Assembly (NCBI RefSeq): GCF_011299555.1
Contig: NZ_CP049857.1
Span: forward strand, 2,914,001 to 2,978,000
Source: Dysgonomonas sp. HDW5A
Lineage (GTDB): Bacteria > Bacteroidota > Bacteroidia > Bacteroidales > Dysgonomonadaceae
DNA length: 64,000 nucleotides
Reading direction: 5' to 3'
Shown: one piece after another, positions 44,536 through 54,713 of the stretch
Numbering within the stretch: position 1 is the first letter of the stretch
Layout: every line of letters starts with the position of its first letter
The notes under the pieces: model-generated
What the model saw: the letters and a program-made list of their open reading frames with translations, nothing else
The model's database searches: none
What the model was told of the DNA's origin: nothing
Made by a program: the position numbers and the translations under genes

Positions 44536-46185
44536 ATGACCATGAGTAATATGTTTTGTTTTCAATGTCAAGAAACATCCAAAGGTACAGGATGTGAAAT
44601 AATGGGTGTCTGTGGAAAAACTCCCGAAGTGTCGGATATTCAAGACCTACTGTTATTTGTAGCACGAGGAATTGCGGTATATAACGATGCTTTAAGGAAA
44701 GAGAATAATGCTTCGGCAGTAGCCGATAAATTTGTTGTGGATGCTATGTTTATCAGTATCACCAATGCAAATTTTGACTTCGAAGCCATCAAGAGTAAAG
44801 TAAAAGAAGGTTTGGCATTAAAGAGCGGTTTAGCGTCTCAGCTTGTAAATACCCCTGCTACTCTGCCTGACGAATGTCTGTGGAATGGTGATGAGGATCA
44901 GTTTATGACAAAAGCCAAAGAAGTAGGTGTTTTACGTACCAAAGACGAAGACATCCGCTCGTTGAAAGAACTGGTACATTACGGATTGAAAGGAATGGCA
45001 GCTTATGCAGAGCATGCTTATAATTTGAATAAAATAGACGACGAGATATCAGGTTTTATGCAACGTGCCCTAGTTCAACTGACACGTGAAGATATCTCGG
45101 TGGATGAATTAATCGGGTTAACTCTCGAAACAGGTAAATACGGTGTGCAGGCTATGGCATTATTAGATGCAGCGAATACAGGTAAATATGGCAATCCTGA
45201 AGTTACCGAAGTAAACATAGGTGTAAAAGGTAATCCCGGTATATTGATCAGCGGACACGATCTTCGTGATATTGAAGATCTTCTGATACAGACCGAAGGA
45301 ACAGGCGTTGATGTATATACTCACAGCGAAATGTTACCGGCTCATTATTATCCTGAGTTGAAAAAATACAAACACTTGGTTGGAAACTACGGTGGTGCAT
45401 GGTGGCAGCAAAAAGAAGATTTTGACTCGTTTAATGGCCCTATCCTGTTTACAACAAACTGTATAGTACCTCCTTCTAAATCGGCTTCGTATCGCGGACG
45501 TATTTTCACAACGGGAGCAGCAGGTCTCGATGGAGCGAAGCACATTGCCGAACGCAAAGACGGACAGCCTAAAGATTTTTCTGAGATTATAGCCATGGCT
45601 AAAATATCTCAGTCGCCACGCGAAATAGAAACCGGATCTATTGTAGGAGGCTTTGCTCACAATCAGGTAATTGCTTTGGCTGATAAAGTGGTAGAAGCTG
45701 TTAAAAGTGGAGCAATCCGTAAATTTTTCGTTATGGCAGGATGCGACGGTCGTATGAAGAGCCGTAATTATTATACCGACTTTGCAGAAGCCTTACCCAA
45801 AGATACGGTTATACTTACAGCCGGATGTGCTAAATACAGATATAATAAACTGCCGTTGGGTGATATTGGCGGTATACCTCGTGTATTGGATGCCGGACAA
45901 TGTAACGACAGTTACTCTCTTGCTGTTATAGCCTTGAAATTGAAAGAAGTATTCGGGCTTGAAGATATCAACGACTTACCTATTGTTTATAATATTGCTT
46001 GGTACGAACAAAAAGCGGTAATAGTTTTACTTGCTCTGTTGCATTTGGGTGTTAAGAATATTCATTTAGGACCAACATTACCCGGATTTTTATCTCCGAA
46101 TGTAACCAAAGTATTGGTTGAGAATTTCGGAATAGCCGGTATTACTACTGTGGAAGACGATATGCAGGCTTTTTTAGCAAGCTAA
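44536..46185 (+). CDS. hcp: Hybrid-cluster protein (hydroxylamine reductase / NO-detoxifying)
   Basis: 549 aa (a second ATG at 44542 gives the more usual [10 protein letters not shown] start). N-terminal Fe-S motif [20 protein letters not shown] (C-x2-C-x8-C-x5-C), then the hybrid-cluster ligands in [11 protein letters not shown], ...[44 protein letters not shown] and [12 protein letters not shown]. Full-length class I-like Hcp. Role in nitrosative stress: reduces NO or hydroxylamine. A Crp/Fnr-type regulator is encoded 0.9 kb away on the other strand, which is the common Bacteroidota arrangement. Confidence 0.95.
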   Translation: MTMSNMFCFQCQETSKGTGCEIMGVCGKTPEVSDIQDLLLFVARGIAVYNDALRKENNASAVADKFVVDAMFISITNANFDFEAIKSKVKEGLALKSGLASQLVNTPATLPDECLWNGDEDQFMTKAKEVGVLRTKDEDIRSLKELVHYGLKGMAAYAEHAYNLNKIDDEISGFMQRALVQLTREDISVDELIGLTLETGKYGVQAMALLDAANTGKYGNPEVTEVNIGVKGNPGILISGHDLRDIEDLLIQTEGTGVDVYTHSEMLPAHYYPELKKYKHLVGNYGGAWWQQKEDFDSFNGPILFTTNCIVPPSKSASYRGRIFTTGAAGLDGAKHIAERKDGQPKDFSEIIAMAKISQSPREIETGSIVGGFAHNQVIALADKVVEAVKSGAIRKFFVMAGCDGRMKSRNYYTDFAEALPKDTVILTAGCAKYRYNKLPLGDIGGIPRVLDAGQCNDSYSLAVIALKLKEVFGLEDINDLPIVYNIAWYEQKAVIVLLALLHLGVKNIHLGPTLPGFLSPNVTKVLVENFGIAGITTVEDDMQAFLAS

Positions 46186-46710
46186 TTACTTGTTTGAGTA
46201 ACGAATAAAATGTATTGGTATATTTTATAGTTATAACAATCTATGTTTGTAATACTTGCCATAGGAATAAAAAGGTCTGTGACCATAATTGTGTTGGAGA
46301 GTCAGGTTGTAATTATTACAACAAAAAGGTCGGAATTCAATTCCGACCTTTTTGCCTAATAGAGGGTTTTAGTGTTGTTTAGCTACCTTAAGTTGTTGTT
46401 GCATTTCTGTTGTTGTTTGTTTGTAGGTAGCCTGAGATTTTATCTCTTAGTAAAGATCCAATATAGAAAAATACGTTTAATTAATTATTGCTTTTGTATT
46501 CGTTGCATATAATATTATCTTTTTCTGCTTTTTTTTCTTCGTTTTGTTTGTATGTTGCTGTATTATAGTAAATTACTATTGTGTGTTTTGGTAATTATTT
46601 GAAAGTTTGCTGTATAAGTATTTAAAACTTATTGATTATGTCAATAAATATTTTCCTTTATACAATATAAAAGAGGTAAAATACTATATTTGTTGTTGTA
46701 GTTTAAGAAT
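46186..46710. other. Spacer after hcp
   Basis: It holds a GGTCTGTGACC palindrome variant (46274-46284), the hcp terminator (46323-46353) and about 350 nt of very AT-rich sequence in which no gene or hairpin was seen. Confidence 0.45.
46323..46353. terminator. hcp terminator
   Basis: Perfect inverted repeat of 15 nt on each side of one base (AAAAAGGTCGGAATT left arm) with A- and T-rich ends. 138 nt after the hcp stop. Confidence 0.85.
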
Positions 46711-47070
46711 ATGGATATAGTTGTAAAAAAGATAGTGTGTTTTTGTTTGTCAATAATAGTATTCACTGCTTGTGATGAAGGTGTTGATGAAATGGATAAC
46801 CCAAATCCGGTTTTAGGCGTTTGGAATAGTTATCATCAAGATACAGATAGTCTGGTAATGACCCGTGTGTTTACCGTTGATTTTTATTCTTACTTTATGT
46901 TTGCAGAAGGAAAAGTTCAGAATGAAATGAACAAGCAACACTATTATATTAATAAAACTCAAATCATACTAGATCAATATACTCAAGATTACGTTATTGA
47001 CGGGGATACACTTTGGATTACCAATAGTAAAGGCGACCAGGTAACCAAATACTTAAAAGCCGATAAGTAA
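46711..47070 (+). CDS. Small lipocalin-like lipoprotein
   Basis: 119 aa. Signal peptide with lipobox FTAC (Cys about residue 21). Short acidic linker, then a small beta-barrel pattern: VLGVWNSYHQDT, FTVDFYSYFMFAEGKV, INKTQIILDQYTQDYVIDGD and TLWITNSKGDQVTKYLK, as in Bacteroidota lipocalin-like lipoproteins. Function unknown, probably inner leaflet of the outer membrane or the surface. Confidence 0.62.
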   Translation: MDIVVKKIVCFCLSIIVFTACDEGVDEMDNPNPVLGVWNSYHQDTDSLVMTRVFTVDFYSYFMFAEGKVQNEMNKQHYYINKTQIILDQYTQDYVIDGDTLWITNSKGDQVTKYLKADK

Positions 47071-47101
47071 TTAAAATTCAGCTGTTATTTCTCTACTACT
47101 C

Positions 47102-47773
47102 TTAGAATGATACTAATTGAATTAATTTGTTTTTGTTCAGAATTCTGACATGCTTTTTATTGATCTCTATCAATCCGTCATCCTGCATATTGGCTAGCTC
47201 ACGAGCCAGCGACGGACGCGAAACTCCAAAATACTCTGATAATGCCAGTTGAGTACGATCCAATTCTGCTTCTGCTTTATCGGGTTTGGTTAGTTCAAGA
47301 AAGTACATAGCTAACTTCTGGCGGATTGTTCTGAACGACATGAAGTGAAGCTTCTTTGATAGCATAGACGCATACATAGCCGATATATTGAGGAAATTAA
47401 GCAATACCTGCTCGTTTTGCTGAAGCATTTTGAGAACCGAAGGTTTGGGGATAATCAAAGCCGAGACATTCTCTTTAGCTGTAACCTGCACCGGAAAGCG
47501 ATTGTTTCTTCCGAATAAGAACAAGACAGCTAAAGGATTGGGTGCATATATATCTTCTACTTTTACCACCTTAGCCGATGCATCAGCCATTTCGGCCTTT
47601 ACATAACCATCTGTCAGAATAATCAATCTATTGCAAGGCTCATCCTGCATGGCCAGAATCTCTCCTTTTGCAAAAGACTGTATATCGTAATGAATATTTG
47701 CCAGCAAATCTTTTAAATCATCTGGTGTAATGCCATTGAATATAGGTGATAAGATCATTTTCTCAAATTCCAT
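47102..47773 (-). CDS. Crp/Fnr-family regulator, probable Hcp regulator
   Basis: 223 aa. N-terminal sensor beta-roll (about 15-125; YDIQSFAKGEILAMQDEPCN), dimer helix, and a C-terminal winged HTH (RTQLALSEYFGVSRPSLARE, LANMQDDGLIEI). It lacks the four-Cys cluster of Fnr. It resembles the NO- or haem-responsive Dnr/HcpR type and is a close neighbour of hcp, so a nitrosative-stress role is inferred. Confidence 0.85.
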   Translation of the reverse strand: MEFEKMILSPIFNGITPDDLKDLLANIHYDIQSFAKGEILAMQDEPCNRLIILTDGYVKAEMADASAKVVKVEDIYAPNPLAVLFLFGRNNRFPVQVTAKENVSALIIPKPSVLKMLQQNEQVLLNFLNISAMYASMLSKKLHFMSFRTIRQKLAMYFLELTKPDKAEAELDRTQLALSEYFGVSRPSLARELANMQDDGLIEINKKHVRILNKNKLIQLVSF

Positions 47774-47904
47774 AATAAAATCTTTTAGTATTTATTGTCC
47801 ATTCAAATATAGCAACGATTGGTAATTATAACTGTGAAATATGATTCTTTTTTACTTGAGTTTAAAATAATAGCTAACAATGCGAATCTATAGTTGAGGT
47901 AAAG

Positions 47905-47968
47905 GTTCTTTTTTACTAAAACACGCATATGGGTTTGTTTTTCATTTTGCCTTGATGCAAAACGAAAC
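47905..47968 (-). repeat. Dispersed repeat with ATGAAAAACAAAC core, copy 4 (reverse)
   Basis: The reverse complement reads GTTTCGTTTTGCATCAAGG ... AAAATGAAAAACAAACCCAT ... GTGTTTTAGT, matching copies 2 and 3. Confidence 0.6.
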
Positions 47969-48021
47969 AAAAGAACAAGACTGTGGCTTCTGCTACTTAT
48001 AAACTCCTTACTTTCTAACAA

Positions 48022-48062
48022 AAAAACAGTACAGCCCGAAGAAATGTTCCTTCGAGCTGTAC
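48022..48062 (-). terminator. Terminator of the GH92 gene
   Basis: GTACAGC...CGAAG / CTTCG...GCTGTAC two-part stem with a run of Ts on the minus strand side. Confidence 0.78.
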
Positions 48063-48087
48063 AATATAGTATAAAATAGTGTATAAC

Positions 48088-50442
48088 TTATTGCTTACGA
48101 GGTTCTGCACCCATTTGCAATTTTAAAGTTCCACCTTTTATAAATTCGGCATAAGGAAGTCTTAAACTTGTATCTTCTTTTCCATTAAGCGATGCATTCT
48201 GGATATAGATATTTTGTTTCGAATTGTTTAATGCTTCGATAACAAACTCACCCTCACGTACATTTTGAGGAAGCCTGATAGTTACCTTATCAAACAATGG
48301 GCTTCCGATCTGGAATGCAGGGTCGGGAGAAGTAAGGCCTTTCACATCGAATAAACCGATAGACGACATCACATACCATGCACCCAATTGTCCCTGATCT
48401 TCATCTTGTCCGTAACCATACCCGTGAATACCATCTGTACCATAAAATTCGTCACAAATAGCACGTACCCATTTTTGAGTCAGGTCAGGTCGTCCCGAAA
48501 AATTAAACAACCAAGATATATGCAAGTTAGGCTGATTACCGTGATTATACAATCCCTCTAATCCGGCAAAGGCATCAATATTAGTACCTCCTCCGAATAT
48601 ACTTTTTTGAGAAATCGTAAATATGCTGTCCAAACGGTTATTGAATTCTTCTTTACCTAGAGTTTCTACTAGCTCTTCTGCATCGTGAGGCACATAGAAT
48701 GTGTATTGCCATGCATTACCTTCCTGAAAACCAACCCATGGTGCGGTAGGATTGAAGTCTTTGATAAACTCGCCTTTTTCATCCTTAGGTCTCATAAATT
48801 TAACGGACGGATCATATACCTCTTTCCAGCCTTTTGATAGTTTCATCAACTGCTCATAGTCGGCTGTCTTACCCATAGCCTTAGCAAACTGAGCCACAGC
48901 ATATGCACTGAAAGAATATTCTAGGGTATGCGAAGTTCCGAATGGCGAACCTTCGGTGGTCAATTCCTCTTGTCCTGGTTTGCTGACAATATAAGGAGCG
49001 TACCCTCGCTTTACGAATGCACCTACGTCCATTTTACCTGCTCCGGCAATACGTCCTTCATACTCCAGTTCGTTTTTGCGTGCTGCCTGATAAGCCAGTT
49101 CTTCATCAAAACCTCGTATGCCAATGTTGTGAGCGGCAGCAATTGCCAAGCCTGTAAAGTTAGTTCCTACGCCCGATACAAATTTGCTGGTTGCGATTCC
49201 ATCTCCCAACCATCCTGCATCCTTGTATACAAGTAATTGACTTTGAACCCAATCAGCATAATACTCAGGATAAGCCAATGCCCACAATTGAGTAAGATTC
49301 CAATAACCACCCCAGATAGCATCTGTATTGTAGTGATTGTGTTTAGGTTTACCATCAGAGGTAAGCTCTATTTGTCCAACCGTACCATCATTCTTTGGAT
49401 AAGCTCCGTTTATATCGCTTGCCAAACCACGCCCCAAAAGTGCATGGTACAGAGAAGTGTAAAATTTAATTTTATCGTCTTCGTTCGTAGTTTCCACTTT
49501 GATACGACCCAAATAATCGTTCCATGTACCAAGAGCTTGCTCTTTTGCCTGATCGAAAGTAAGGTCTTTGGCTTCTGCTTCGAGATTCAGACGTGCATTA
49601 TCAATAGAAGTGTACGATAATCCTACTTTTATGGTAATCGCTTCATTTGCTTTAGTATCGTATGTGAGATACATTCCCGCACCGATACCTTTAACTTCTT
49701 TCTGATCGGCTGTGTATGTGCTGTCGATAAATGTTCCGTAACTTACAGGAGCTTTATCGGGTATTGCCGAAAAATACATTGTAACGACTGCATCTTCCTG
49801 ATATTTTTTCACGTATTCGGGTTTTGTAGTCACATACCCTTCGATACGCCCATCATCGGTTAAGGTTACCTGAGCATCTACTACAGCTCCACTCTCTCCC
49901 TGACGATGACCTATGTCAAAAATCAGATTCGATTCCTTCGATTCAGGAAATGTATATCTATGAAAGCCCACCCGGTCGGTTGCGGTAAGCTCGGCTTTTA
50001 CATTATAATCTTTCAATACTACCGAATAGTATCCAGAGGTTGCAAACTCGTCTTTACGGTCGAAACGTGAACGATATCCGCCATCAGGATTTTCGAGTGT
50101 TCCGGGTTGTGTCTGCAACTGCCCTACGGTAGGTGCAAATACAACTCCTCCGATCTGAAACTCGTGGAAGTTGGCAAACCCTTCGATTGATGTGTGGCGT
50201 TCGTCGTAACCAACAGCTTCCCATCCCCATTTATTACCGTAATGTCCATTGGTAGAGGGTGCAAGTTTTGCCATACCAAAAGGTTTGGATGCAGGTGTAT
50301 AGAAAAACCAGCGACTGTGTGCCGTACCAATATTTGGCTTCACATACTGTGTTAAATCGGGTTTGTCGGCTGGCTCTTTGGCAGAGTTACAACCCATAAA
50401 CGAGAGAGTTAAAACAGATAAACTAATAAAAAATAATTTCAT
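48088..50442 (-). CDS. GH92 alpha-mannosidase lipoprotein
   Basis: 784 aa. Lipobox LSFMGC (Cys about residue 18). N-terminal beta-sandwich with VKPNIGTAHSRWFFYTPASK, then an (alpha/alpha)6 barrel: GGYWNLTQLWALAYPEYYAD, general-acid Glu in VGFQEGNAWQYTFYVPHDAE, NQPNLHISWLFNFSGRPDLT and the calcium/catalytic motif GYGQDEDQGQLGAWYVMSSI. GH92 enzymes are Ca2+-dependent exo-alpha-mannosidases acting on N-glycans and related mannans. It has no susCD neighbour of its own, and only the secreted protein at 50487 lies nearby. Confidence 0.93.
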   Translation of the reverse strand: MKLFFISLSVLTLSFMGCNSAKEPADKPDLTQYVKPNIGTAHSRWFFYTPASKPFGMAKLAPSTNGHYGNKWGWEAVGYDERHTSIEGFANFHEFQIGGVVFAPTVGQLQTQPGTLENPDGGYRSRFDRKDEFATSGYYSVVLKDYNVKAELTATDRVGFHRYTFPESKESNLIFDIGHRQGESGAVVDAQVTLTDDGRIEGYVTTKPEYVKKYQEDAVVTMYFSAIPDKAPVSYGTFIDSTYTADQKEVKGIGAGMYLTYDTKANEAITIKVGLSYTSIDNARLNLEAEAKDLTFDQAKEQALGTWNDYLGRIKVETTNEDDKIKFYTSLYHALLGRGLASDINGAYPKNDGTVGQIELTSDGKPKHNHYNTDAIWGGYWNLTQLWALAYPEYYADWVQSQLLVYKDAGWLGDGIATSKFVSGVGTNFTGLAIAAAHNIGIRGFDEELAYQAARKNELEYEGRIAGAGKMDVGAFVKRGYAPYIVSKPGQEELTTEGSPFGTSHTLEYSFSAYAVAQFAKAMGKTADYEQLMKLSKGWKEVYDPSVKFMRPKDEKGEFIKDFNPTAPWVGFQEGNAWQYTFYVPHDAEELVETLGKEEFNNRLDSIFTISQKSIFGGGTNIDAFAGLEGLYNHGNQPNLHISWLFNFSGRPDLTQKWVRAICDEFYGTDGIHGYGYGQDEDQGQLGAWYVMSSIGLFDVKGLTSPDPAFQIGSPLFDKVTIRLPQNVREGEFVIEALNNSKQNIYIQNASLNGKEDTSLRLPYAEFIKGGTLKLQMGAEPRKQ

Positions 50443-50486
50443 AAATTAGGTATTATTAAAGATTTTCAATTTTCAAGCCCATTCAG

Positions 50487-51542
50487 TTAATCGGAAAGTG
50501 TAGGTCCCCATTTCCGTAGGTCTTCACCACTAAGGTTAGTTAGACCGTGATCAAATAAATAAAACATCCGCCCACTTTCGCGAGTATATACATCGCCGGG
50601 CATATCATAAGTCTTGCCCTTAGTAATTACTTTAATACCCACTTTTGTATCGGTATTGTAAATTATATATTGAGCATCTTTTGTAGAGAACCTCAATGTA
50701 TCGCTATCATTTCTTGTAGTCAGCTCGAAATTAGCGGTATCTTTATCATTGGGATAAAAGAACTCTACCTCATCCAATTCGTTCACAAAAGCATAAGTCA
50801 TGTAATCACCGGAATTAAACAAGACCACTTTTTTCTTTTTTGTCGGGATATCAAAAGAAAACAAATGGTCTTTTATATCTACTGACAAATTACGAACACT
50901 TGAGGTTTCGACAAGCTTTTTTCCATTCCACTCAAACGTCGTAGTATTGATAAACTGTGGAATTGAAAAGTCCATCCCTTCCTCTACTCTGTATATTTCT
51001 CTGGGTTTGTTTTGCACTACATCAAAACGAGCAAACTGATGCCAGCAACATCCACTCTTGGTCATGGTATATAATTGCTTATCTTCGGAATTCACACCAA
51101 ACATTCCACAATAGTCTTGTGCCAGACTCGTAAATTCGCTGCTGAAAATGAATTGTCCTTTGTCTGCCAGATATATTTGGTAAGAAGGTCCGTGATAACA
51201 ACTATTTTGCCCGTCCTGTATGGCAAAGTCTTTTACGCCATCGAAATTAAAATCTTCGTACATAATCACACTTTGCTCTCCGTAAGGCAATTCTTTTACG
51301 TTTACGGCGACCGAATTATCTGTGTAGCTCACGGCCAACTCTTCGGATTCAACTCGTATTAATTCTTTATCAGTTCCTTTTTTATAAATAGCAATCCATC
51401 CCGGTGAGAATACTTCTGCAGTATCGGCAACATATACTTTACCATAATAATGATCTGAAAAAGAATCAGTAACAAATGTTTGCTGAGAGAACATCATTAA
51501 ACTTAAATGAAAAAAAATGATACTTACAACGAGTCGGCTCAT
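50487..51542 (-). CDS. Secreted protein, XAC2610-like
   Basis: 351 aa. Signal peptide MSRLVVSIIFFHLSLMMFS. Middle part with YEDFNFDGVKDFAIQDGQNS and CYHGPSYQIYLADKGQFIFS, the pattern of the XAC2610-type beta-propeller-like proteins, plus a Cys-rich stretch (KSGCCWHQFARFDV). The C-terminal third is unassigned. It lies 44 nt upstream of the GH92 gene on the same strand and may be co-transcribed. Function unknown. Confidence 0.6.
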   Translation of the reverse strand: MSRLVVSIIFFHLSLMMFSQQTFVTDSFSDHYYGKVYVADTAEVFSPGWIAIYKKGTDKELIRVESEELAVSYTDNSVAVNVKELPYGEQSVIMYEDFNFDGVKDFAIQDGQNSCYHGPSYQIYLADKGQFIFSSEFTSLAQDYCGMFGVNSEDKQLYTMTKSGCCWHQFARFDVVQNKPREIYRVEEGMDFSIPQFINTTTFEWNGKKLVETSSVRNLSVDIKDHLFSFDIPTKKKKVVLFNSGDYMTYAFVNELDEVEFFYPNDKDTANFELTTRNDSDTLRFSTKDAQYIIYNTDTKVGIKVITKGKTYDMPGDVYTRESGRMFYLFDHGLTNLSGEDLRKWGPTLSD

Positions 51543-51613
51543 ATGCGTTGGTGTGATTTCTAAATTATATTTTCTTGTAAATATATAAAAAATAGGAGGT
51601 TGAACAATAACAA

Positions 51614-51642
51614 AAAGGAATTGTCATCCCGACAACTCCTTT
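51614..51642. other. Terminator-like hairpin in a divergent spacer
   Basis: AAAGGA-A-TTGTC / GACAA-C-TCCTTT around ATCCC. Confidence 0.5.
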
Positions 51643-51827
51643 CCACACTTATCTGTCAAATTGTAATATCAATTCATCTTTGCTAACTTATTCGAATACA
51701 GAGAATGATAAAATCAAATATAACGCCTAATAATTTTAGTTCCCGCATTAATAAATAATGTAAAACATTTATTGCTCCATTTATAGCTATAACCGCATTT
51801 TGTTGTCACGCTTACCACAGCAATAAT

Positions 51828-51842
51828 AAGGTCTGAGACCTT
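51828..51842. repeat. AAGGTCTnAGACCTT palindrome
   Basis: Perfect AAGGTCTGAGACCTT (17 nt with flanking T and A). It is preceded by TTACCACAGCAATAA, similar to the sequence before the copies at 46274 and 58581. Confidence 0.7.
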
Positions 51843-52382
51843 AGAAAATCGACAAACTGAACAAATTACCTTCAACAATCTTTTTTACCTGAAAACAACT
51901 AATAATATTAACCATAACCTAAGAACAATCATAACTACATAAAAAAAACCGAACACTAACTCATTTCGACATATTTACAATACAAAAATAGGCAAATAGA
52001 TTTTATAAAAGAAAAATAAATTACATTTTATTAGTTAAATTTTTATTTAACTTTCAATTTGATTTGAAATAAAGAGTATTTCTGTTTTTAAGACAGGTTA
52101 TATAAGGTATTGATCAAATTTTGTATAATTTACAATCTTAGGTATAAGCAAGTAAGAGAAACTAATTAATAAATATTGAGTTTTAAAGCTATAACTATCA
52201 GTTACGACTGTACTTAGATAGACAATATATAGGTCAGACACCTTAATAGAATAAATCAATGCTCTATTTTAATTATTAACACTCTTTACTTATGTAACTT
52301 ACAAGGCCGGTTAATCTAAAATACCTTACTAATAAACAATCATACGGTTTAAATCGTTATTTTTGTGTAAAATACACATATA

Positions 52383-52799
52383 ATGAGATTAGATAAGAAT
52401 AACATTCGCGAGAAGATTAAAGATACGATGATGGAAACTCTGAAAATGGAGTTTATAGAAACTGACGAACCTACATTGGAAATGACTATGCCTGTCGGAA
52501 AATTCAACAGTCAAACAATGGGAGTTTTACACGGAGGAGCTACTATCGCATTGGCGGAAACCGCAGCAGGGGTTGCATCGAATGTCATATGTAACGAAGA
52601 TGAGGCTTGTTATGGAATCCAGATAAGTGCCAACCATGTATCTTCTGCCAAGCAGGGCGAAACCGTAAAAGCAATAGCACGACCTGTCCATATAGGTAAA
52701 TCGACACACGTTTGGGTAGTGGATATTACATCGCTTACCAACAACCGTCTGATTTCTACAGTGACAGTTACCAATTTTGTGGCTAAAAGCAGAAAATAA
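52383..52799 (+). CDS. Hotdog-fold thioesterase (PaaI/MenI-like)
   Basis: 138 aa. Single hotdog domain with the family motif GVLHGGATIALAETAAGVAS (catalytic Glu in the helix) and QISANHVSSAKQGETVKAIA. Size and motif match acyl-CoA thioesterases of the YbdB/MenI/PaaI group. Candidate substrates include 1,4-dihydroxy-2-naphthoyl-CoA in menaquinone synthesis, but no men gene is next to it. Cytosolic. Confidence 0.88.
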   Translation: MRLDKNNIREKIKDTMMETLKMEFIETDEPTLEMTMPVGKFNSQTMGVLHGGATIALAETAAGVASNVICNEDEACYGIQISANHVSSAKQGETVKAIARPVHIGKSTHVWVVDITSLTNNRLISTVTVTNFVAKSRK

Positions 52800-52831
52800 T
52801 ACAGATTTAAAGTGAAAAAAGGGCTGTGATT

Positions 52832-54508
52832 TTACATGAAAAATAAAAGAATCAGCTGGGTAGAGATAATCCGAAGAAACATGGTGACCGGATATACCGT
52901 TGCATAGGCTACGGCAGGCTCGTCACCCTCAGCGGTTGTGTTTGCATAATTGAGAGCCATGGGATTAGCCATGCTTCCGCAAAGCATTCCTATGGTTTTT
53001 GCATAATCAAATTTCAACCCTTTTATAGCTACTGTTCCCACGATAAGCACAGGTACAATAGTTAAACCGAAGCCGATAGCTATCCAGACCAATCCTTCTC
53101 CATTCATTAAAGTATCGAAGAATTGTCCTCCCGAATCGAGACCAAGACAAGCCAGATAAACCACTATTCCTAACTGACGAAGCATGAGGTTTGCACTTTG
53201 TGTAGTATAGGTGGTGATACGAAAACGTGGACCAAATGCCCCCATGAGGATTCCCACTATAATAGGACCTCCGGCAATACCCAATTTAATGGGTACGCTG
53301 ATTCCCGGTATTGGAATAGGCAAAGCCCCCAATAATAAACCGAGTGCTATACCAATAAAGATGGCGATAAGATTGGGATTTTTAAGCCTTTCAAGCTCAT
53401 TTCCTAATATTTTAGCCACATTGTCTACCGATGCTTTTTCGCCGACAATAGTCAGTTTATCACCAATCTGTAAAGCCAGATCGGGCGATGCAAGCAGGTC
53501 TATTCCTGCACGGTCGATGCGTGTGATGTTAATACCGTAGAGATTTCTCAATCTGAGAGCTCCTAGTTTAACTCCATTTACTTTGCTTCGGGTTACAATA
53601 ATACGGCGTGATACCAGATGACTATTGTCTATATGATTCCAATCGATATCTTCTTTGTTCCAGTCTACCTCTTCTTGCTCTCCGAACAACACTTCAACCA
53701 GTTCTACATCCGATTTAATAGAGATAATAAGTACATGGTCGTTTATTTCCAATGTCGAATCGGAAGTGGGGATGGTTACCTTTCCGTCTCTCCAGATACG
53801 TGATATAATGAATTTTCGGGGCGATAACTTCATAATATCTTTGATGGTACGTCCTGCAATGGCAGGATTGGTTACCATAAATTCGCCTACATAGGTGCTT
53901 TTATCTTTCTTTTCCTTATTATTAATGTCTTCCCCTTTAGGAATAAGGCATTTTCTCATCAATGCTATTGCCAGAATAACACCCACAACGCCCAATGGAT
54001 AAGCAACGGCACAAGCCAAAGCCATATCTGCCAGTTCTTTGGTCGAACCGGGCGAAATTTGTCGTAATGTCTGCTGTGCAGCTCCCAAAGCAGGGGTGTT
54101 GGTTACTGCCCCCGAAAGAATACCCATCATATTGGGCATCGATATATCGGTCGTAAAATAAATAAGAAAGGTGAGTGCTATTCCCAGTAATACGACAGCC
54201 ATCGACATTATATTGAGCCGTAGCCCTCCTTTTTTCAGAGAAGGGAAAAATCCCGGGCCTACCTGTATTCCCAATGCATAGACAAACATGATAAGACCGA
54301 AGTTCTGGGCAAAATAGAGCATATCGCGATTGACTTCCAATCCGAAATGACCAATAATTATTCCTGTAAAAAAGACGAAGGTAATACCCAATGAAATATT
54401 GAATATTTTGAGTTTTCCGAGTTGTAGTCCGATAGCCGAAATTACGGAAATCAAGATAACCGTCTGTATCATCGACGGCTTAAAAATGGCATCTAATAAC
54501 CAATCCAT
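52832..54508 (-). CDS. YidE/AspT-family transporter with two RCK_C domains
   Basis: 558 aa. Two groups of five to six membrane helices (about 5-190 and 375-558), each an AspT/YidE half containing GYALGIQVGPGFF- or GLDSGGQFF-like segments. Between them are two TrkA-C/RCK_C domains (about 205-290 and 300-370; NPAIAGRTIKDIMKL, VNGVKLGALRLRNLYGINIT). Standard length and order for the aspartate:alanine exchanger superfamily. The substrate is not predictable. Monocistronic; converges with the thioesterase. Confidence 0.9.
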   Translation of the reverse strand: MDWLLDAIFKPSMIQTVILISVISAIGLQLGKLKIFNISLGITFVFFTGIIIGHFGLEVNRDMLYFAQNFGLIMFVYALGIQVGPGFFPSLKKGGLRLNIMSMAVVLLGIALTFLIYFTTDISMPNMMGILSGAVTNTPALGAAQQTLRQISPGSTKELADMALACAVAYPLGVVGVILAIALMRKCLIPKGEDINNKEKKDKSTYVGEFMVTNPAIAGRTIKDIMKLSPRKFIISRIWRDGKVTIPTSDSTLEINDHVLIISIKSDVELVEVLFGEQEEVDWNKEDIDWNHIDNSHLVSRRIIVTRSKVNGVKLGALRLRNLYGINITRIDRAGIDLLASPDLALQIGDKLTIVGEKASVDNVAKILGNELERLKNPNLIAIFIGIALGLLLGALPIPIPGISVPIKLGIAGGPIIVGILMGAFGPRFRITTYTTQSANLMLRQLGIVVYLACLGLDSGGQFFDTLMNGEGLVWIAIGFGLTIVPVLIVGTVAIKGLKFDYAKTIGMLCGSMANPMALNYANTTAEGDEPAVAYATVYPVTMFLRIISTQLILLFFM

Positions 54509-54713
54509 ATTATTTGATAAGCAGAAACTTTTAGTCTCCTTATATTCGGGGTGTAAAGGTATTACTATTATCTGAATTATAGCAATGTGTAAATGAATCT
54601 TTTGAGATGTTCCGCTTTTTTAGATAATTATCTGTGTTTTCCGATTTAAGATGGTGTAATAGTGTTAATTTGAAAATACAAACATTTCTGTTATACGATA
54701 CTGCATTATATCG

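Larger units (their letters stand above)
47774..48087. other. Spacer with inverted dispersed repeat and terminator
   Basis: It contains the reverse copy of the ATGAAAAACAAAC repeat (47905-47968) and the GH92 gene terminator (48022-48062). Nothing else seen. Confidence 0.45.
51543..52382. other. Long divergent spacer (840 nt)
   Basis: It contains a hairpin (51614-51642), two palindromes (51828-51842 perfect; 52231-52244 imperfect) and otherwise AT-rich sequence. A TATTTTTG element at 52358-52365 may serve the thioesterase gene. No ORF over 60 codons. The hairpin between divergent genes hints at an undetected small transcript. Confidence 0.45.
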
